Positions 1 to 8,332 of a stretch of 28,087 bases of DNA are shown piece by piece. The stretch lies in assembly GCA_964359095.1 (NCBI GenBank), contig CAYHRJ010000011.1:1-28087 (forward strand), given 5' to 3'. The position numbers were made by a program, and so were the translations under genes. The stretch comes from JACRJW01 sp964359095. GTDB taxonomy: Bacteria > Patescibacteriota > Patescibacteriia > UBA9934 > GWF2-40-263. The notes under the pieces are model-generated. The model saw only the letters and a program-made list of their open reading frames with translations. It did no database searches and had not been told where the DNA came from. How positions within the stretch are numbered: position 1 is the stretch's first letter; each line of letters begins with the position of its first letter.

Positions 1-1
1 T

Positions 2-964
<963 letters not shown>

Positions 965-971
965 CCCCATG

Positions 972-1014
972 AGGAGCTTCGGCGAAAGTCGAGGCTCCTT
1001 ATTCGTTCCTTTTT
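972..1014 (+). terminator. Hairpin plus T-rich tail between tuf and rpsJ
   Basis: AGGAGC (972-977) pairs with GCTCCT (994-999). Inside it CTTCGGC pairs with GTCGAG, with one bulged T, closing on a GAAA tetraloop. A T-rich run follows at 1000-1014. It looks like an intrinsic terminator or attenuator for tuf. The T run reaches the first possible rpsJ start codon, so rpsJ needs readthrough or its own promoter; none is obvious. Confidence 0.65.
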
Positions 1015-1021
1015 GAACCTT

Positions 1022-1354
1022 GTGACCGATTCAACCAAACAACCAGAAGAGAAAGGACGCATCCGAATTAAAATTCGAGCGTACGATCACAAGATCATCG
1101 ATTCTGCTACGCAGACCATCATGAAGACGGCTGAACGATCAGGCGCCACAGTGATTGGACCGGTCCCACTTCCCACCGAGAAGCGGAAGTACACCGTGAA
1201 CCGTTCCACGTTCGTCCATAAGGACTCACGTGACCAGTACGAAATGCGCGTCCACAAGCGCATCATCGATATCACGGATCCAACCGAGAAGACGATTGAC
1301 GCCTTAATGAGTCTCAATCTTCCAGCTGGTGTGGATGTTGAAATAAAGACTTAG
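1022..1354 (+). CDS. rpsJ: 30S ribosomal protein S10 (uS10)
   Basis: Small-subunit head protein, also known to take part in NusB-dependent antitermination. The family core is plain: RIRIKIRAYDHKIID near the N-terminus, GPVPLPTEK, NRSTFVHKDSRDQ and the ending SLNLPAGVDVEIK. There is no ATG upstream of the core. GTG at 1022 (110 aa) is chosen over TTG at 1013 (113 aa) because the TTG lies in the T-tract of the preceding hairpin. Both have T at -1 and neither has a Shine-Dalgarno sequence. Unusually, rpsJ is cut off from rplC by 295 bp of structured non-coding DNA. Product certain, start uncertain. Confidence 0.95.
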   Translation: MTDSTKQPEEKGRIRIKIRAYDHKIIDSATQTIMKTAERSGATVIGPVPLPTEKRKYTVNRSTFVHKDSRDQYEMRVHKRIIDITDPTEKTIDALMSLNLPAGVDVEIKT

Positions 1355-1548
1355 TGATTCTCGAACAAGGAAGAGAGATCTCGGGCATTACAGCAGCCTC
1401 TTGGAGAAAACCTTCCTTCTGCTTTGGCAGTCACTGTACGGAGATTCGTATTATCACAATCCTTAATTCCCTCAATTTCGCCGCAGGTCGTTGCCCGCGG
1501 AACGGGCTTTGTCCCGCAAGCGTGCCGTTGGCCGTTTTCGATCATGAG

Positions 1549-1597
1549 GCTAGAAGCCAGAAAGGAATCACTGATTCTGTTCTGACTTCTAGCTTTT
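1549..1597 (+). terminator. Strong intrinsic terminator upstream of rplC
   Basis: GCTAGAAG (1549-1556) pairs perfectly with CTTCTAGC (1586-1593). After one mismatch CAGAA pairs with TTCTG, then GAATC with GATTC, and TTTT follows the stem. It would separate rpsJ from the rest of the operon unless bypassed by antitermination or by a promoter further downstream. Confidence 0.7.
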
Positions 1598-1602
1598 CTG
1601 CT

Positions 1603-1632
1603 TCAGCCAAAGGCTGATCCGCCTTTGGCGGA
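1603..1632 (+). repeat. Double palindrome with two exclusive folds
   Basis: TCAGCC-AAA-GGCTGA (1603-1617) and TCCGCC-TTT-GGCGGA (1618-1632) are two adjacent perfect 6-bp hairpins. GCCAAAGGC (1606-1614) can instead pair with GCCTTTGGC (1621-1629) over a 6-nt loop, which excludes both small hairpins. The element ends 17 nt before rplC. It may be a dispersed palindromic repeat, a switch, or both. Confidence 0.7.
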
Positions 1633-1649
1633 AGAAAAAGAATCATGCT

Positions 1650-2279
1650 ATGTCATTCATCATTGGACGAAAAATTGAAATGACTCAGAAGTTTAAGGAT
1701 GACGGAACCGTTGTTCCCGTGACCTTGATTCAGGCTGAACCAAACGTCATCACACAAGTGAAGACAATTGAGTCTGACGGATACAATGCTGTCCAGGTTG
1801 GAACGGAAGTCGAATCAAAACTCACAAAGCCAGAAACCGGACATCTGAAAGACCTTCCTCTTACATCTCTCACACGAGAGTTTCGTGGTGAACCTGGTGA
1901 AATGAAGCGTGGGGACAAAATTACAGTCGAGGCTTTTGTTCCTGGAGCACATGTTGACGTGGTAGGAATTTCCAAAGGGCGTGGTTTTGCCGGTGTCATG
2001 AAGCGACACCTGTTTCACGGAAAGAAGGCCACCCACGGAACGAAAGATCAAGAGCGCATGCCAGGTTCTATTGCCTCACAACGACAAGGAAAGGTCATTA
2101 AGGGTCAACGTATGGCTGGCCACATGGGAACCGATCGCGTGACCGTGAAGAACTTGGAGGTGATTTCTGTTGACGCACGCACAAACGTGATCGCACTGAA
2201 AGGAGCCATTCCTGGAGCGCGCGGCGGACTCGTTATGATTAAAACCAGAGCTTCTGGCAACACGGTATGGCAAGTGTAG
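1650..2279 (+). CDS. rplC: 50S ribosomal protein L3 (uL3)
   Basis: Large-subunit protein that reaches the peptidyl-transferase region and helps nucleate assembly. At 209 aa it has the usual bacterial length. It shows the family stretch SKGRGFAGVMKRH (about residues 110-122), followed by ATHGTKDQERMPGS and GQRMAGHMGTDRVTVKNL. The start ATG at 1650 follows the palindromic spacer, has T at -1 and no Shine-Dalgarno sequence. The 3' end overlaps rplD by 13 nt, so the two are probably translationally coupled. Confidence 0.97.
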   Translation: MSFIIGRKIEMTQKFKDDGTVVPVTLIQAEPNVITQVKTIESDGYNAVQVGTEVESKLTKPETGHLKDLPLTSLTREFRGEPGEMKRGDKITVEAFVPGAHVDVVGISKGRGFAGVMKRHLFHGKKATHGTKDQERMPGSIASQRQGKVIKGQRMAGHMGTDRVTVKNLEVISVDARTNVIALKGAIPGARGGLVMIKTRASGNTVWQV

Positions 2280-2902
2280 AGCTATATTCAGCACAAGGGG
2301 AAGCAAAAGGAACCATCACATTGGAAGACCGTCTGTTTGGTGTTGTAGTAAATCCTGCTCTTGTTCATCAAGCTGTGGTGACACAAGAAGCTAACAGTCG
2401 TGCATCGATTGCTCACACCAAGACTCGTGCAGATGTTCGAGGAACCACGAAGAAACCCTGGAAGCAAAAAGGGACAGGACGTGCTCGTCACGGATCTCGT
2501 CGTTCACCTATTTGGATCGGTGGAGGTATTACTTTTGGACCTCGCAGTGAACGTAATTTTAATTTGAAAATGAACAAGCAAGCACGTCAGAAGGCGCTTG
2601 CCATGGTGCTCAGTGATAAGGTCGCAAACGGAAAATTGGTGGCGATTGAAGGCATCTTGATAGAAGAAGGCAAAACCAAAACACTCACAAATCTTCTCAA
2701 GAAGTTGCCGCTCACTGGACGCAAAACACTTGTCGTTTCTGAACCTGAGAATAAGAGTGTGGCTCTTGCAGCCCGAAATGTGCGTGGCGTTGAAACGCTT
2801 CCAGCAAATGCGCTGAATGTCGTGGACTTGCTTCGCGTAGATCAGGTGATTCTTACGGTTCCAGCGGTTCATTTGATCACGAGTCTTTTTAAGAGAGCTT
2901 GA
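2267..2902 (+). CDS. rplD: 50S ribosomal protein L4 (uL4)
   Basis: Large-subunit protein lining the exit tunnel; in E. coli it also represses its own operon. The 211-aa product contains the tunnel-loop signature KPWKQKGTGRARHGSRRSPIWIGGG (residues about 63-87, cited in part) and FGPRSERNF. The ATG at 2267 lies inside the end of rplC. Given the hairpins at 1549-1632, autoregulation acting on the upstream spacer is possible, but no L4 site can be identified by eye. Confidence 0.97.
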   Translation: MASVELYSAQGEAKGTITLEDRLFGVVVNPALVHQAVVTQEANSRASIAHTKTRADVRGTTKKPWKQKGTGRARHGSRRSPIWIGGGITFGPRSERNFNLKMNKQARQKALAMVLSDKVANGKLVAIEGILIEEGKTKTLTNLLKKLPLTGRKTLVVSEPENKSVALAARNVRGVETLPANALNVVDLLRVDQVILTVPAVHLITSLFKRA

Positions 2903-2903
2903 T

Positions 2904-3299
2904 ATGGGAATTTTCGACCGATTCAAAAAAACGCAACACGAACCAGAAGCCTCTCAAGAGAAGAAGGCGATGCTTGTAACAAAAGCGGTTGAGGGTTCGG
3001 TTTCCATGCAAAAGCGAGCAACATCAGATGTGATTGTGCGACCACTCGTGACAGAGAAGTCAGCGATTCTATCAAGTGTCAACACGTATATTTTTGTGGT
3101 CACAAAAAACGCTAACCGCATCGCCGTCCGCTCCGCGATCAAACAAATGTACGGGATCACACCTGTGCGCGTAAATATCCAAAATGTTTCTGGAAAGTGG
3201 GTGCGCTTTGGACGCTCACAAGGAAAGCGTTCAGATTGGAAAAAGGCACTCGTGACCCTGCCAAAAGGGAAAACGATTAACGTGTACGAAGGAGTTTAG
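2904..3299 (+). CDS. rplW: 50S ribosomal protein L23 (uL23), N-terminally extended
   Basis: Exit-tunnel rim protein that docks trigger factor and SRP in other bacteria. The L23 core begins near residue 40 (DVIVRPLVTEKSA) and runs through YIFVVTKNANRIAVRSAI, GITPVRVN and GRSQGKRSDWKKA. It is 131 aa against the usual 95-100, because of about 38 extra residues at the N-terminus (MGIFDRFKKTQ and a charged stretch). The start directly follows rplD (TGATATG), so the extension is not an artefact of picking a distant start. Confidence 0.95.
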   Translation: MGIFDRFKKTQHEPEASQEKKAMLVTKAVEGSVSMQKRATSDVIVRPLVTEKSAILSSVNTYIFVVTKNANRIAVRSAIKQMYGITPVRVNIQNVSGKWVRFGRSQGKRSDWKKALVTLPKGKTINVYEGV

Positions 3300-3302
3300 A
3301 GT

Positions 3303-4148
3303 ATGGGAGTTAAACACTACAAACCAACAACAAATGCACGACGCATTTCAAGCGTGGATGATTTTTCTGATGTCACAAAATTTTCTCCAGAAAAGAAGTT
3401 GACACTCAAGAAGAAAAAGTTTGCTGGTCGCACGAATGGAAAAATTACCGTTCGACATCAGGGTGGTGGCGCGCGACAACGCATTCGCATCATTGATTTT
3501 CGTCGAGAGAAGTTTGAAGTTCCTGCTCGTGTTGCGGCGATTGAGTACGATCCAAATCGTGGTGCGCGTTTAGCTCTTCTGCATTATGCGGACGGTGAAA
3601 AACGCTACATCGTGGCTCCTCTTGGCTTGCATGTTGACGCAACAGTCCTCTCCTCGCTGAAAAAAGGCGACATCCAAATTGGGAATCGTTTCCAGCTGCA
3701 ACACGTCCCCGTAGGCATGCAGGTCTATGACATTGAACTGAAGCCAGGCAAGGGTGGACAGATGGTTCGTGGAGCTGGAACAACCGCTCAACTAATGGCC
3801 GTAGAAGGTGCTTACGCAACAGTGCGTCTTCCATCAGGTGAAGTGCGTATGGTTGCCAAGGAGTGCATGGCGACGCTCGGTCAGTCGTCAAATCCTGACC
3901 GCCGCCTCATTCGATGGGGGAAAGCTGGGCGTTCCCGTCATCGTGGAATTCGACCAACCGTTCGAGGAAAGGCGATGAATCCAGTCGATCACCCACACGG
4001 AGGTGGCGAGGGAAGAAATTCGATCGGTTTGAAGCGACCAAAGACTCCAACAGGAAAACCAGCGCTCGGAGTCAAGACACGTAAACGACAAGCATCTGAT
4101 TCGCTGATTATCACACGACGTAAACGCGGCAGATTTGTTGGCGCATAA
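3303..4148 (+). CDS. rplB: 50S ribosomal protein L2 (uL2)
   Basis: Peptidyl-transferase-centre protein needed for subunit joining. At 281 aa it matches the family length (about 275). It carries VRHQGGGARQRIR near residue 50, the GRSRHRGIRPTVRG stretch, and the hallmark NPVDHPHGGGEGRN near the C-terminus with the conserved histidine. It begins 3 nt after the rplW stop; ATG with T at -1. Confidence 0.98.
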   Translation: MGVKHYKPTTNARRISSVDDFSDVTKFSPEKKLTLKKKKFAGRTNGKITVRHQGGGARQRIRIIDFRREKFEVPARVAAIEYDPNRGARLALLHYADGEKRYIVAPLGLHVDATVLSSLKKGDIQIGNRFQLQHVPVGMQVYDIELKPGKGGQMVRGAGTTAQLMAVEGAYATVRLPSGEVRMVAKECMATLGQSSNPDRRLIRWGKAGRSRHRGIRPTVRGKAMNPVDHPHGGGEGRNSIGLKRPKTPTGKPALGVKTRKRQASDSLIITRRKRGRFVGA

Positions 4149-4153
4149 TCTCT

Positions 4154-4480
4154 ATGTCACGAAGTCTTAAAAAAGGACCATACGTCCACCCAAAGCTTTT
4201 GAAAAAACTTCTCACGCGCACGCCTGGTGTGGGAGGAGCGATAAAGACCTGGGCACGTTCATCAACGATCACACCAGAAATGGTCGGCTTTGTCTTCGCT
4301 GTCCATAATGGTCGTGATTTCATCCAGGTACGTGTGGTTGAGAATATGGTTGGACACAAACTTGGAGAGTTTTCCCCCACACGAAAGTTTGTGCGACATG
4401 GCGGCACAACGAAGGCAACAGAGGAGGGAGGAACACCAGCATCTGCCCCAGCTCCAGGATCCAAATCAGCAAAAAAATAA
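4154..4480 (+). CDS. rpsS: 30S ribosomal protein S19 (uS19)
   Basis: Small-subunit head protein next to S13. The start MSRSLKKGPYVH and the core VVENMVGHKLGEFSPTRKFVRHG are diagnostic. At 108 aa it is longer than the usual 90-95, owing to an Ala/Pro/Lys-rich tail (PASAPAPGSKSAKK) that looks unstructured. It starts 5 nt after rplB. Confidence 0.97.
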   Translation: MSRSLKKGPYVHPKLLKKLLTRTPGVGGAIKTWARSSTITPEMVGFVFAVHNGRDFIQVRVVENMVGHKLGEFSPTRKFVRHGGTTKATEEGGTPASAPAPGSKSAKK

Positions 4481-4506
4481 CCTACTTGTAGTGAGCCAAT
4501 CGAACT

Positions 4507-4953
4507 ATGGAAGTTCAAGCCTCAGCACGCTATATCCGCATGTCACCAACGAAAGTTCGGTTGGTGATTGATGTTGTCCGTGGGATGAAGGTTCGTGAGG
4601 CTCAGGCACAATTGGCGTTCATGAAAAAAGCAGCAGCTGAACCTGTACTAAAACTTTTGAATTCGGCGATGGCAAACGCGACGCATAATTTCCAGATGCC
4701 TCAGGAAGAACTCTACATCAAGTCAATCGTGGCAGATGGTGGACCAACACTCAGTCGTTTTCGTCCTCGCGCGTTTGGTCGCGCGGCTCCGATTCGTAAA
4801 CGCAGTTCTCACATTTCGATCATTCTAGATGACGTGAAGAATCGTACACGTGCAAAAGCAAAGCCTCGCCCGTCGGACGAGCACCCTCGGGCGTTGCCCT
4901 ATGGGCGAGCCGGCCGAGGGAAGACGACAAAAATTCACGAAGTTAAACCGTAA
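4507..4953 (+). CDS. rplV: 50S ribosomal protein L22 (uL22) with palindrome-encoded tail
   Basis: Large-subunit protein whose beta-hairpin lines the exit tunnel. The core (residues 1-118) is standard: ASARYIRMSPTKVRLV at the start and the loop GPTLSRFRPRAFGRA with HISIIL. The full length is 148 aa, longer than the usual 110-120. The added tail (from about residue 120) is encoded by a GC-rich palindromic element at 4865-4920 and reads PRPSDEHPRALPYGRAGRG. The frame is intact and the gene stops 8 nt before rpsC. Confidence 0.96.
   Translation: MEVQASARYIRMSPTKVRLVIDVVRGMKVREAQAQLAFMKKAAAEPVLKLLNSAMANATHNFQMPQEELYIKSIVADGGPTLSRFRPRAFGRAAPIRKRSSHISIILDDVKNRTRAKAKPRPSDEHPRALPYGRAGRGKTTKIHEVKP
4865..4920 (+). 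repeat. In-frame palindromic element in rplV
   Basis: CTCGCCC (4865-4871) pairs with GGGCGAG (4903-4909). CCCTCGG (4884-4890) pairs with CCGAGGG (4914-4920). GCCC-TAT-GGGC (4896-4906) forms an inner hairpin. These nested inverted repeats are confined to the L22 C-terminal extension and are GC-richer than the surrounding gene. This is compatible with a palindromic repeat inserted in a coding region. Confidence 0.65.
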
Positions 4954-4961
4954 CGTGACGT

Positions 4962-5606
4962 ATGGGAAATAAGGTAAATCCAATTGGATTTAGAGTGGGT
5001 GTCATCCGAGGATGGGACGGAGTTTGGTTTGCCAATCGTCAGCAGTTTAAGACGTTTTTGAAGGAAGATGTCGCCATTCGAGATTATCTTAAGATTTTAT
5101 TGAAAGAAGCGCTCGTAGATCGCATTGAGATCGAGCGTTCTCGTCAGGAGATTCGACTCATGATTTATTCTGCCAAGCCCGGTATTATCATCGGTCGTGG
5201 CGGTGCAGGCATCGAAGATCTCACCAAAAAATTGCGCACGAAGTATTTCCCAGGTCGTCGTGTGAAGATGAGCATCAACGTGAAAGAAATTCAAAAGCCT
5301 TCACTTTCTGCACAAGTCGTTGGTCAGCAGATTGCGGCTGACATTGAAAAACGTATGCCGTTTCGTCGCGTGATGAAGATGGCGATTGAACGCGCAAAAA
5401 AAGCCGGCGCTTTGGGGGTGAAGGTGACCATTAGTGGACGCTTGAATGGTTCAGATATCGCTCGGCGCGAAACGATTGCTGATGGAAAAATTCCTCTTCA
5501 TAACCTTCGCTCTGACATCGATTTTGCTCCGGTAAGGGCTCAGACTATTTGGGGTTCTATCGGCGTGAAGGTTTGGATTAACCGTGGTGAAATTTTCGAG
5601 AAATAG
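4962..5606 (+). CDS. rpsC: 30S ribosomal protein S3 (uS3)
   Basis: Small-subunit protein at the mRNA entry tunnel. At 214 aa it has the family length. Visible are the start MGNKVNPIGFRVGVIRGW, the KH-domain loop KPGIIIGRGGAGIEDL (about residues 67-82), the helix MPFRRVMKMAIERA, and the C-terminal block GRLNGSDIARRE ending IGVKVWINRGE. It follows rplV by 8 nt. Confidence 0.98.
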   Translation: MGNKVNPIGFRVGVIRGWDGVWFANRQQFKTFLKEDVAIRDYLKILLKEALVDRIEIERSRQEIRLMIYSAKPGIIIGRGGAGIEDLTKKLRTKYFPGRRVKMSINVKEIQKPSLSAQVVGQQIAADIEKRMPFRRVMKMAIERAKKAGALGVKVTISGRLNGSDIARRETIADGKIPLHNLRSDIDFAPVRAQTIWGSIGVKVWINRGEIFEK

Positions 5607-5607
5607 T

Positions 5608-6027
5608 ATGTTGATGCCAAAGAAAGTCAAACATCGCAAATGGCACAAGGGTCGTCGTTTGGGTCGAAGAATCGCCACAACAAAAACGACTCTTGCGTTT
5701 GGAACGTTGGGACTCAAAGCCACGACCGAATCATGGATCACGTCGCGACAAATCGAGGCTGCCAGACGTGCGATGACTCGTGCTGTAGCGCGAGGTGGCA
5801 AAATCTGGATTCGTATTTTTCCAGACAAGCCAGTCACAACCAAAGGATCCGAAATGCCGATGGGAAAAGGAAAGGGAGCGGTTGACCATTACGTCGCGAT
5901 CGTGCGACCAGGAACCATTTTGTTTGAAATGGGTGGCGTAGACGAAACGCTCGCCCGTTCTGCTCTTACGCTCGCCTCACACAAACTTCCAGTGCTCACA
6001 AAAATTGTGACACGAGAAGTTCTATAA
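5608..6027 (+). CDS. rplP: 50S ribosomal protein L16 (uL16)
   Basis: Large-subunit protein near the A-site tRNA elbow. The start at ATG 5608 gives MLMPKKVKHRKWHKG, the usual uL16 N-terminus. An earlier in-frame start at 5584 would overlap the end of rpsC and add unrelated residues. The core includes ARGGKIWIRIFPDKPVT and MGKGKGAVDHYVAIVRPG. The product is 139 aa, the expected length. Confidence 0.97.
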   Translation: MLMPKKVKHRKWHKGRRLGRRIATTKTTLAFGTLGLKATTESWITSRQIEAARRAMTRAVARGGKIWIRIFPDKPVTTKGSEMPMGKGKGAVDHYVAIVRPGTILFEMGGVDETLARSALTLASHKLPVLTKIVTREVL

Positions 6028-6032
6028 ACTCT

Positions 6033-6239
6033 ATGGAAATGAAGACTCTTAGATCAAAGTCGATTGAGGTTCTCGGGGAAGAACTCACTCAGGCACAGAC
6101 ACACCTCAAGTCTCTGGACTTTAAACTCGCAGCCAATCAATTAAAGAACGTACGAGAGAGCAGAAAGACCAAAGCACTGATCGCCCGTTTGCAAACGCTT
6201 TTGAAAGAAAAGCAAAAAAATCCCACTGTCCAAGTATGA
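6033..6239 (+). CDS. rpmC: 50S ribosomal protein L29 (uL29)
   Basis: Small helical protein at the exit-tunnel rim beside L23. The 68-aa product is two long helices with the pattern LRSKSIEVLGEEL and NQLKNVRESRKTKALIARLQTLL. It lies in its conserved place between rplP and rpsQ, and its stop overlaps the rpsQ start (ATGA). Confidence 0.93.
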   Translation: MEMKTLRSKSIEVLGEELTQAQTHLKSLDFKLAANQLKNVRESRKTKALIARLQTLLKEKQKNPTVQV

Positions 6240-6490
6240 ACAAGCAATCTATCCAACGCACGTTTACTGGTCTAGTCGTCAGCACCAAAATGACGAAGAC
6301 TCTTGTGGTACGCGTGGAACGAACCTTAGTTCACCCAAAATATGGGAAACGCTATGTGCGTAGTACAAAATTTCACGTCCACGATGAACAGGGTGGACAT
6401 AGCGTGGGAGATCGTGTAACTTTTTGTGCTTGTCGGCCTATTTCTAGAACGAAATGCTGGCGAGTGCTAACGCAAGCCTCAAAGACGTAA
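6236..6490 (+). CDS. rpsQ: 30S ribosomal protein S17 (uS17)
   Basis: Primary 16S rRNA-binding protein with an OB fold. The 84-aa product shows FTGLVVSTKMTKTLVVRVER, HPKYGKRY and the conserved C-terminal CRPISRTKCWRV. It overlaps rpmC by 4 nt, which suggests translational coupling. Confidence 0.96.
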   Translation: MNKQSIQRTFTGLVVSTKMTKTLVVRVERTLVHPKYGKRYVRSTKFHVHDEQGGHSVGDRVTFCACRPISRTKCWRVLTQASKT

Positions 6491-6491
6491 T

Positions 6492-6863
6492 ATGGTACAG
6501 CTTCGATCAATGATAAAAGTGGCAGATAACACAGGGGCACGCAAATTGCATGTCATTCGTGTGATTGGCGGGTACCAGCAACGGTACGCCTACATTGGTG
6601 ACATTGTAACTGCTTCCGTCAAAGAAGCGGTGCCGCATGGGACGGTGAAGAAAAGCGATGTCGTGACCGCGGTGATGGTTCGTGCTCGCAAAGAGATTCG
6701 ACGCAAGGACGGAACGTACATTCGTTTTGATGAGAACGCGGCTGTGATCATTGATTCAAAAACGCACGAACCGAGAGGGACCCGTATCTTTGGACCTGTG
6801 GCGCGTGAGTTGCGAGGGCTTGGCTACACAAAAATTATTTCACTGGCGCCTGAAGTTCTCTAG
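6492..6863 (+). CDS. rplN: 50S ribosomal protein L14 (uL14)
   Basis: Intersubunit-face protein. The 123-aa product has the normal length, with MVQLRSMIKVADNTGARKLHVIRVIGG at the N-terminus (cited in part), VVTAVMVRARKEIRRKDGTYIRFDENAAV (cited in part) and the ending GYTKIISLAPEVL. It starts one base after the rpsQ stop. Confidence 0.98.
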   Translation: MVQLRSMIKVADNTGARKLHVIRVIGGYQQRYAYIGDIVTASVKEAVPHGTVKKSDVVTAVMVRARKEIRRKDGTYIRFDENAAVIIDSKTHEPRGTRIFGPVARELRGLGYTKIISLAPEVL

Positions 6864-6864
6864 T

Positions 6865-7188
6865 ATGAAGATAAAGACTGGCGACAAGGTCCGTGTACTC
6901 ACGGGAAGAGACAAGGGGAAGCAAGGAAACGTACTTCAGGTGTTTCCGGTTCTTAGCCGTGTCGTTGTAGAAGGAGTAAGCGTCATGACCAAGCACTTGC
7001 GCAAATCAGGACAGCGCGCTGGACAGAAGATAGAATTTCCTTCGCCGATCCACATTTCAAACGTGGAGCTTGTTTCATCAAAAAGTGGGAAGTCAGGTCG
7101 CGTTGGTTATAAGGTGATTGAGACAGATGGGCAAAAGAAAAAAATTCGTATCATGAGGAAAAAGGGCGAAGTTGAAGATATAGAGTAA
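6865..7188 (+). CDS. rplX: 50S ribosomal protein L24 (uL24)
   Basis: Assembly-initiating large-subunit protein. ATG 6865, one base after the rplN stop, gives MKIKTGDKVRVLTGRDKGKQG, the expected KOW-motif N-terminus. The frame is open further upstream, but only inside rplN. The 107-aa product also shows HLRKSGQRAGQKIEFPSPIHISNV and a charged tail. Confidence 0.96.
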   Translation: MKIKTGDKVRVLTGRDKGKQGNVLQVFPVLSRVVVEGVSVMTKHLRKSGQRAGQKIEFPSPIHISNVELVSSKSGKSGRVGYKVIETDGQKKKIRIMRKKGEVEDIE

Positions 7189-7192
7189 TCGT

Positions 7193-7735
7193 ATGTCGTT
7201 TAAAACATTTTATCAAAAAGAAGTCGTCCCTAAACTCACAGCGGAGTTTGGTGTAAAAAACAGTCATGCGGTTCCAACCGTCAAGGCGGTGACGTTGAAT
7301 GTGGGATTGGGTTCAGGACTCAAGGACGCGAAGTTTTTGGAAACAGTTGAAAAAACACTGACACGCATTTCAGGTCAGAAACCAGTCATGACCAAATCTC
7401 GCAAATCCATTGCTGGCTTCAAGATTCGTGAAGGGTTGGTCGTAGGGATGAAAGTAACGCTGCGCGGAAAACGGATGTGGGATTTTATGGAGAAACTGAT
7501 CCGCGTCACACTACCGCGTGTTCGAGATTTTCGTGGACTTTCACCAGCGGCCTTTGACGGACAGGGGAACTACTCAATTGGTTTCAAAGAGCACATGGCG
7601 TTTCCAGAGGTTCGAAGCGATGAGATTGAACTCATTCACGGACTGCAGGTAACCATCGCCACGACTGCAGAGTCAGACGACCAGGCACGATCCCTGCTTA
7701 AGCATTTGGGGATGCCTCTCAAGATCGAAAACTAA
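7193..7735 (+). CDS. rplE: 50S ribosomal protein L5 (uL5)
   Basis: Central-protuberance protein that binds 5S rRNA. The 180-aa product has the family length, with VTLNVGLGSGLKDAKFLE, GQKPVMTKSRKSIAGFKIREG (cited in part), VTLRGKRMWDF, and the block RDFRGLSPAAFDGQGNYSIG near residue 125. It lies between rplX and rpsN. Confidence 0.97.
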   Translation: MSFKTFYQKEVVPKLTAEFGVKNSHAVPTVKAVTLNVGLGSGLKDAKFLETVEKTLTRISGQKPVMTKSRKSIAGFKIREGLVVGMKVTLRGKRMWDFMEKLIRVTLPRVRDFRGLSPAAFDGQGNYSIGFKEHMAFPEVRSDEIELIHGLQVTIATTAESDDQARSLLKHLGMPLKIEN

Positions 7736-7736
7736 T

Positions 7737-7922
7737 ATGGCCACGGAAAATCAAATTGCCAAATCAAAAAAGCGCCCCAAGTTTTCTTCACGCATTGTGC
7801 ATCGCTGTTGGCGTTGTGGACGCAGTCGTTCATACATGAGAATTTTTGGACTCTGCCGTATCTGTTTTCGTGAGTTAGCAAATAGAGGAGAGATACCAGG
7901 CGTTAAGAAATCAAGTTGGTAG
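7737..7922 (+). CDS. rpsN: 30S ribosomal protein S14, type Z zinc-binding (uS14)
   Basis: Small-subunit head protein. The 61-aa short form carries four cysteines, C24-x2-C27 and C40-x2-C43, in CWRCGRSRSYMRIFGLCRIC, so it is the zinc-ribbon version. It starts one base after the rplE stop. Confidence 0.96.
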   Translation: MATENQIAKSKKRPKFSSRIVHRCWRCGRSRSYMRIFGLCRICFRELANRGEIPGVKKSSW

Positions 7923-7938
7923 TCCGACTACGCTCACT

Positions 7939-8331
7939 ATGATAACAGACCCTATTTCAGACATGCTCACACGTATTCGCAATGCTCAGTTGGTTCATCT
8001 TCCTGAGGTTGTTTTGCCGTACTCTAAAATCAAGTTCGCGATTGCGAAGATTCTTGAGAAGGAGGGATACGTGGGACGAGTCGATCAAGTCGAATCAACA
8101 AAGCTGACCAAATTGCGTGTTCAACTGATCTACGAATCCGGTCAGCCTCGCATTCAGATGATTGGACGCGTAAGCCGACCTGGCCGTCGTGTGTATGCTA
8201 AGTTTGATGAACTCCCACGTGTGTTCTCTGATTTCGGCATAGCTATTATTTCAACCCCAAACGGTATGATGACAAATAAAGAAGCCCGAGCACGTCACTT
8301 AGGCGGGGAAGTGATCTGCGAGATTTCATAA
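7939..8331 (+). CDS. rpsH: 30S ribosomal protein S8 (uS8)
   Basis: Central-domain 16S rRNA binder; in E. coli it represses the spc operon. The 130-aa product starts ITDPISDMLTRIRNAQ, has VPL-type beta strands, and ends with SRPGRRVYAKFDELP, FGIAIISTPNGMMTNKEARA and GGEVICEIS, which are all diagnostic. A 16-nt gap separates it from rpsN. Confidence 0.97.
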   Translation: MITDPISDMLTRIRNAQLVHLPEVVLPYSKIKFAIAKILEKEGYVGRVDQVESTKLTKLRVQLIYESGQPRIQMIGRVSRPGRRVYAKFDELPRVFSDFGIAIISTPNGMMTNKEARARHLGGEVICEIS

Positions 8332-8332
8332 T

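Larger units (their letters stand above)
1355..1649 (+). promoter_or_regulatory. Structured rpsJ-rplC spacer, probable attenuation leader
   Basis: This 295-bp stretch holds no credible gene; an 87-codon frame in it has no recognisable domain. It contains several inverted repeats: GCCCG/CGGGC near 1492-1507, a long terminator-like hairpin at 1549-1597, and a switchable palindrome at 1603-1632 just before rplC. In E. coli the S10 leader, controlled by L4, lies upstream of rpsJ. Here the comparable position is between rpsJ and rplC-rplD, where rplD encodes L4. A regulatory leader is an inference from structure and position; a pile-up of palindromic repeats is the alternative. Confidence 0.5.

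Noticed and set aside
1420..1470. Promoter TTGGCA...TATTAT in the rpsJ-rplC spacer
   Set aside because: The spacing is 19 nt and the fit poor; not enough to call.
1354..1617. 87-codon frame in the rpsJ-rplC spacer
   Set aside because: Non-ATG start, no domain, and it runs through the hairpins; the spacer is better read as non-coding.
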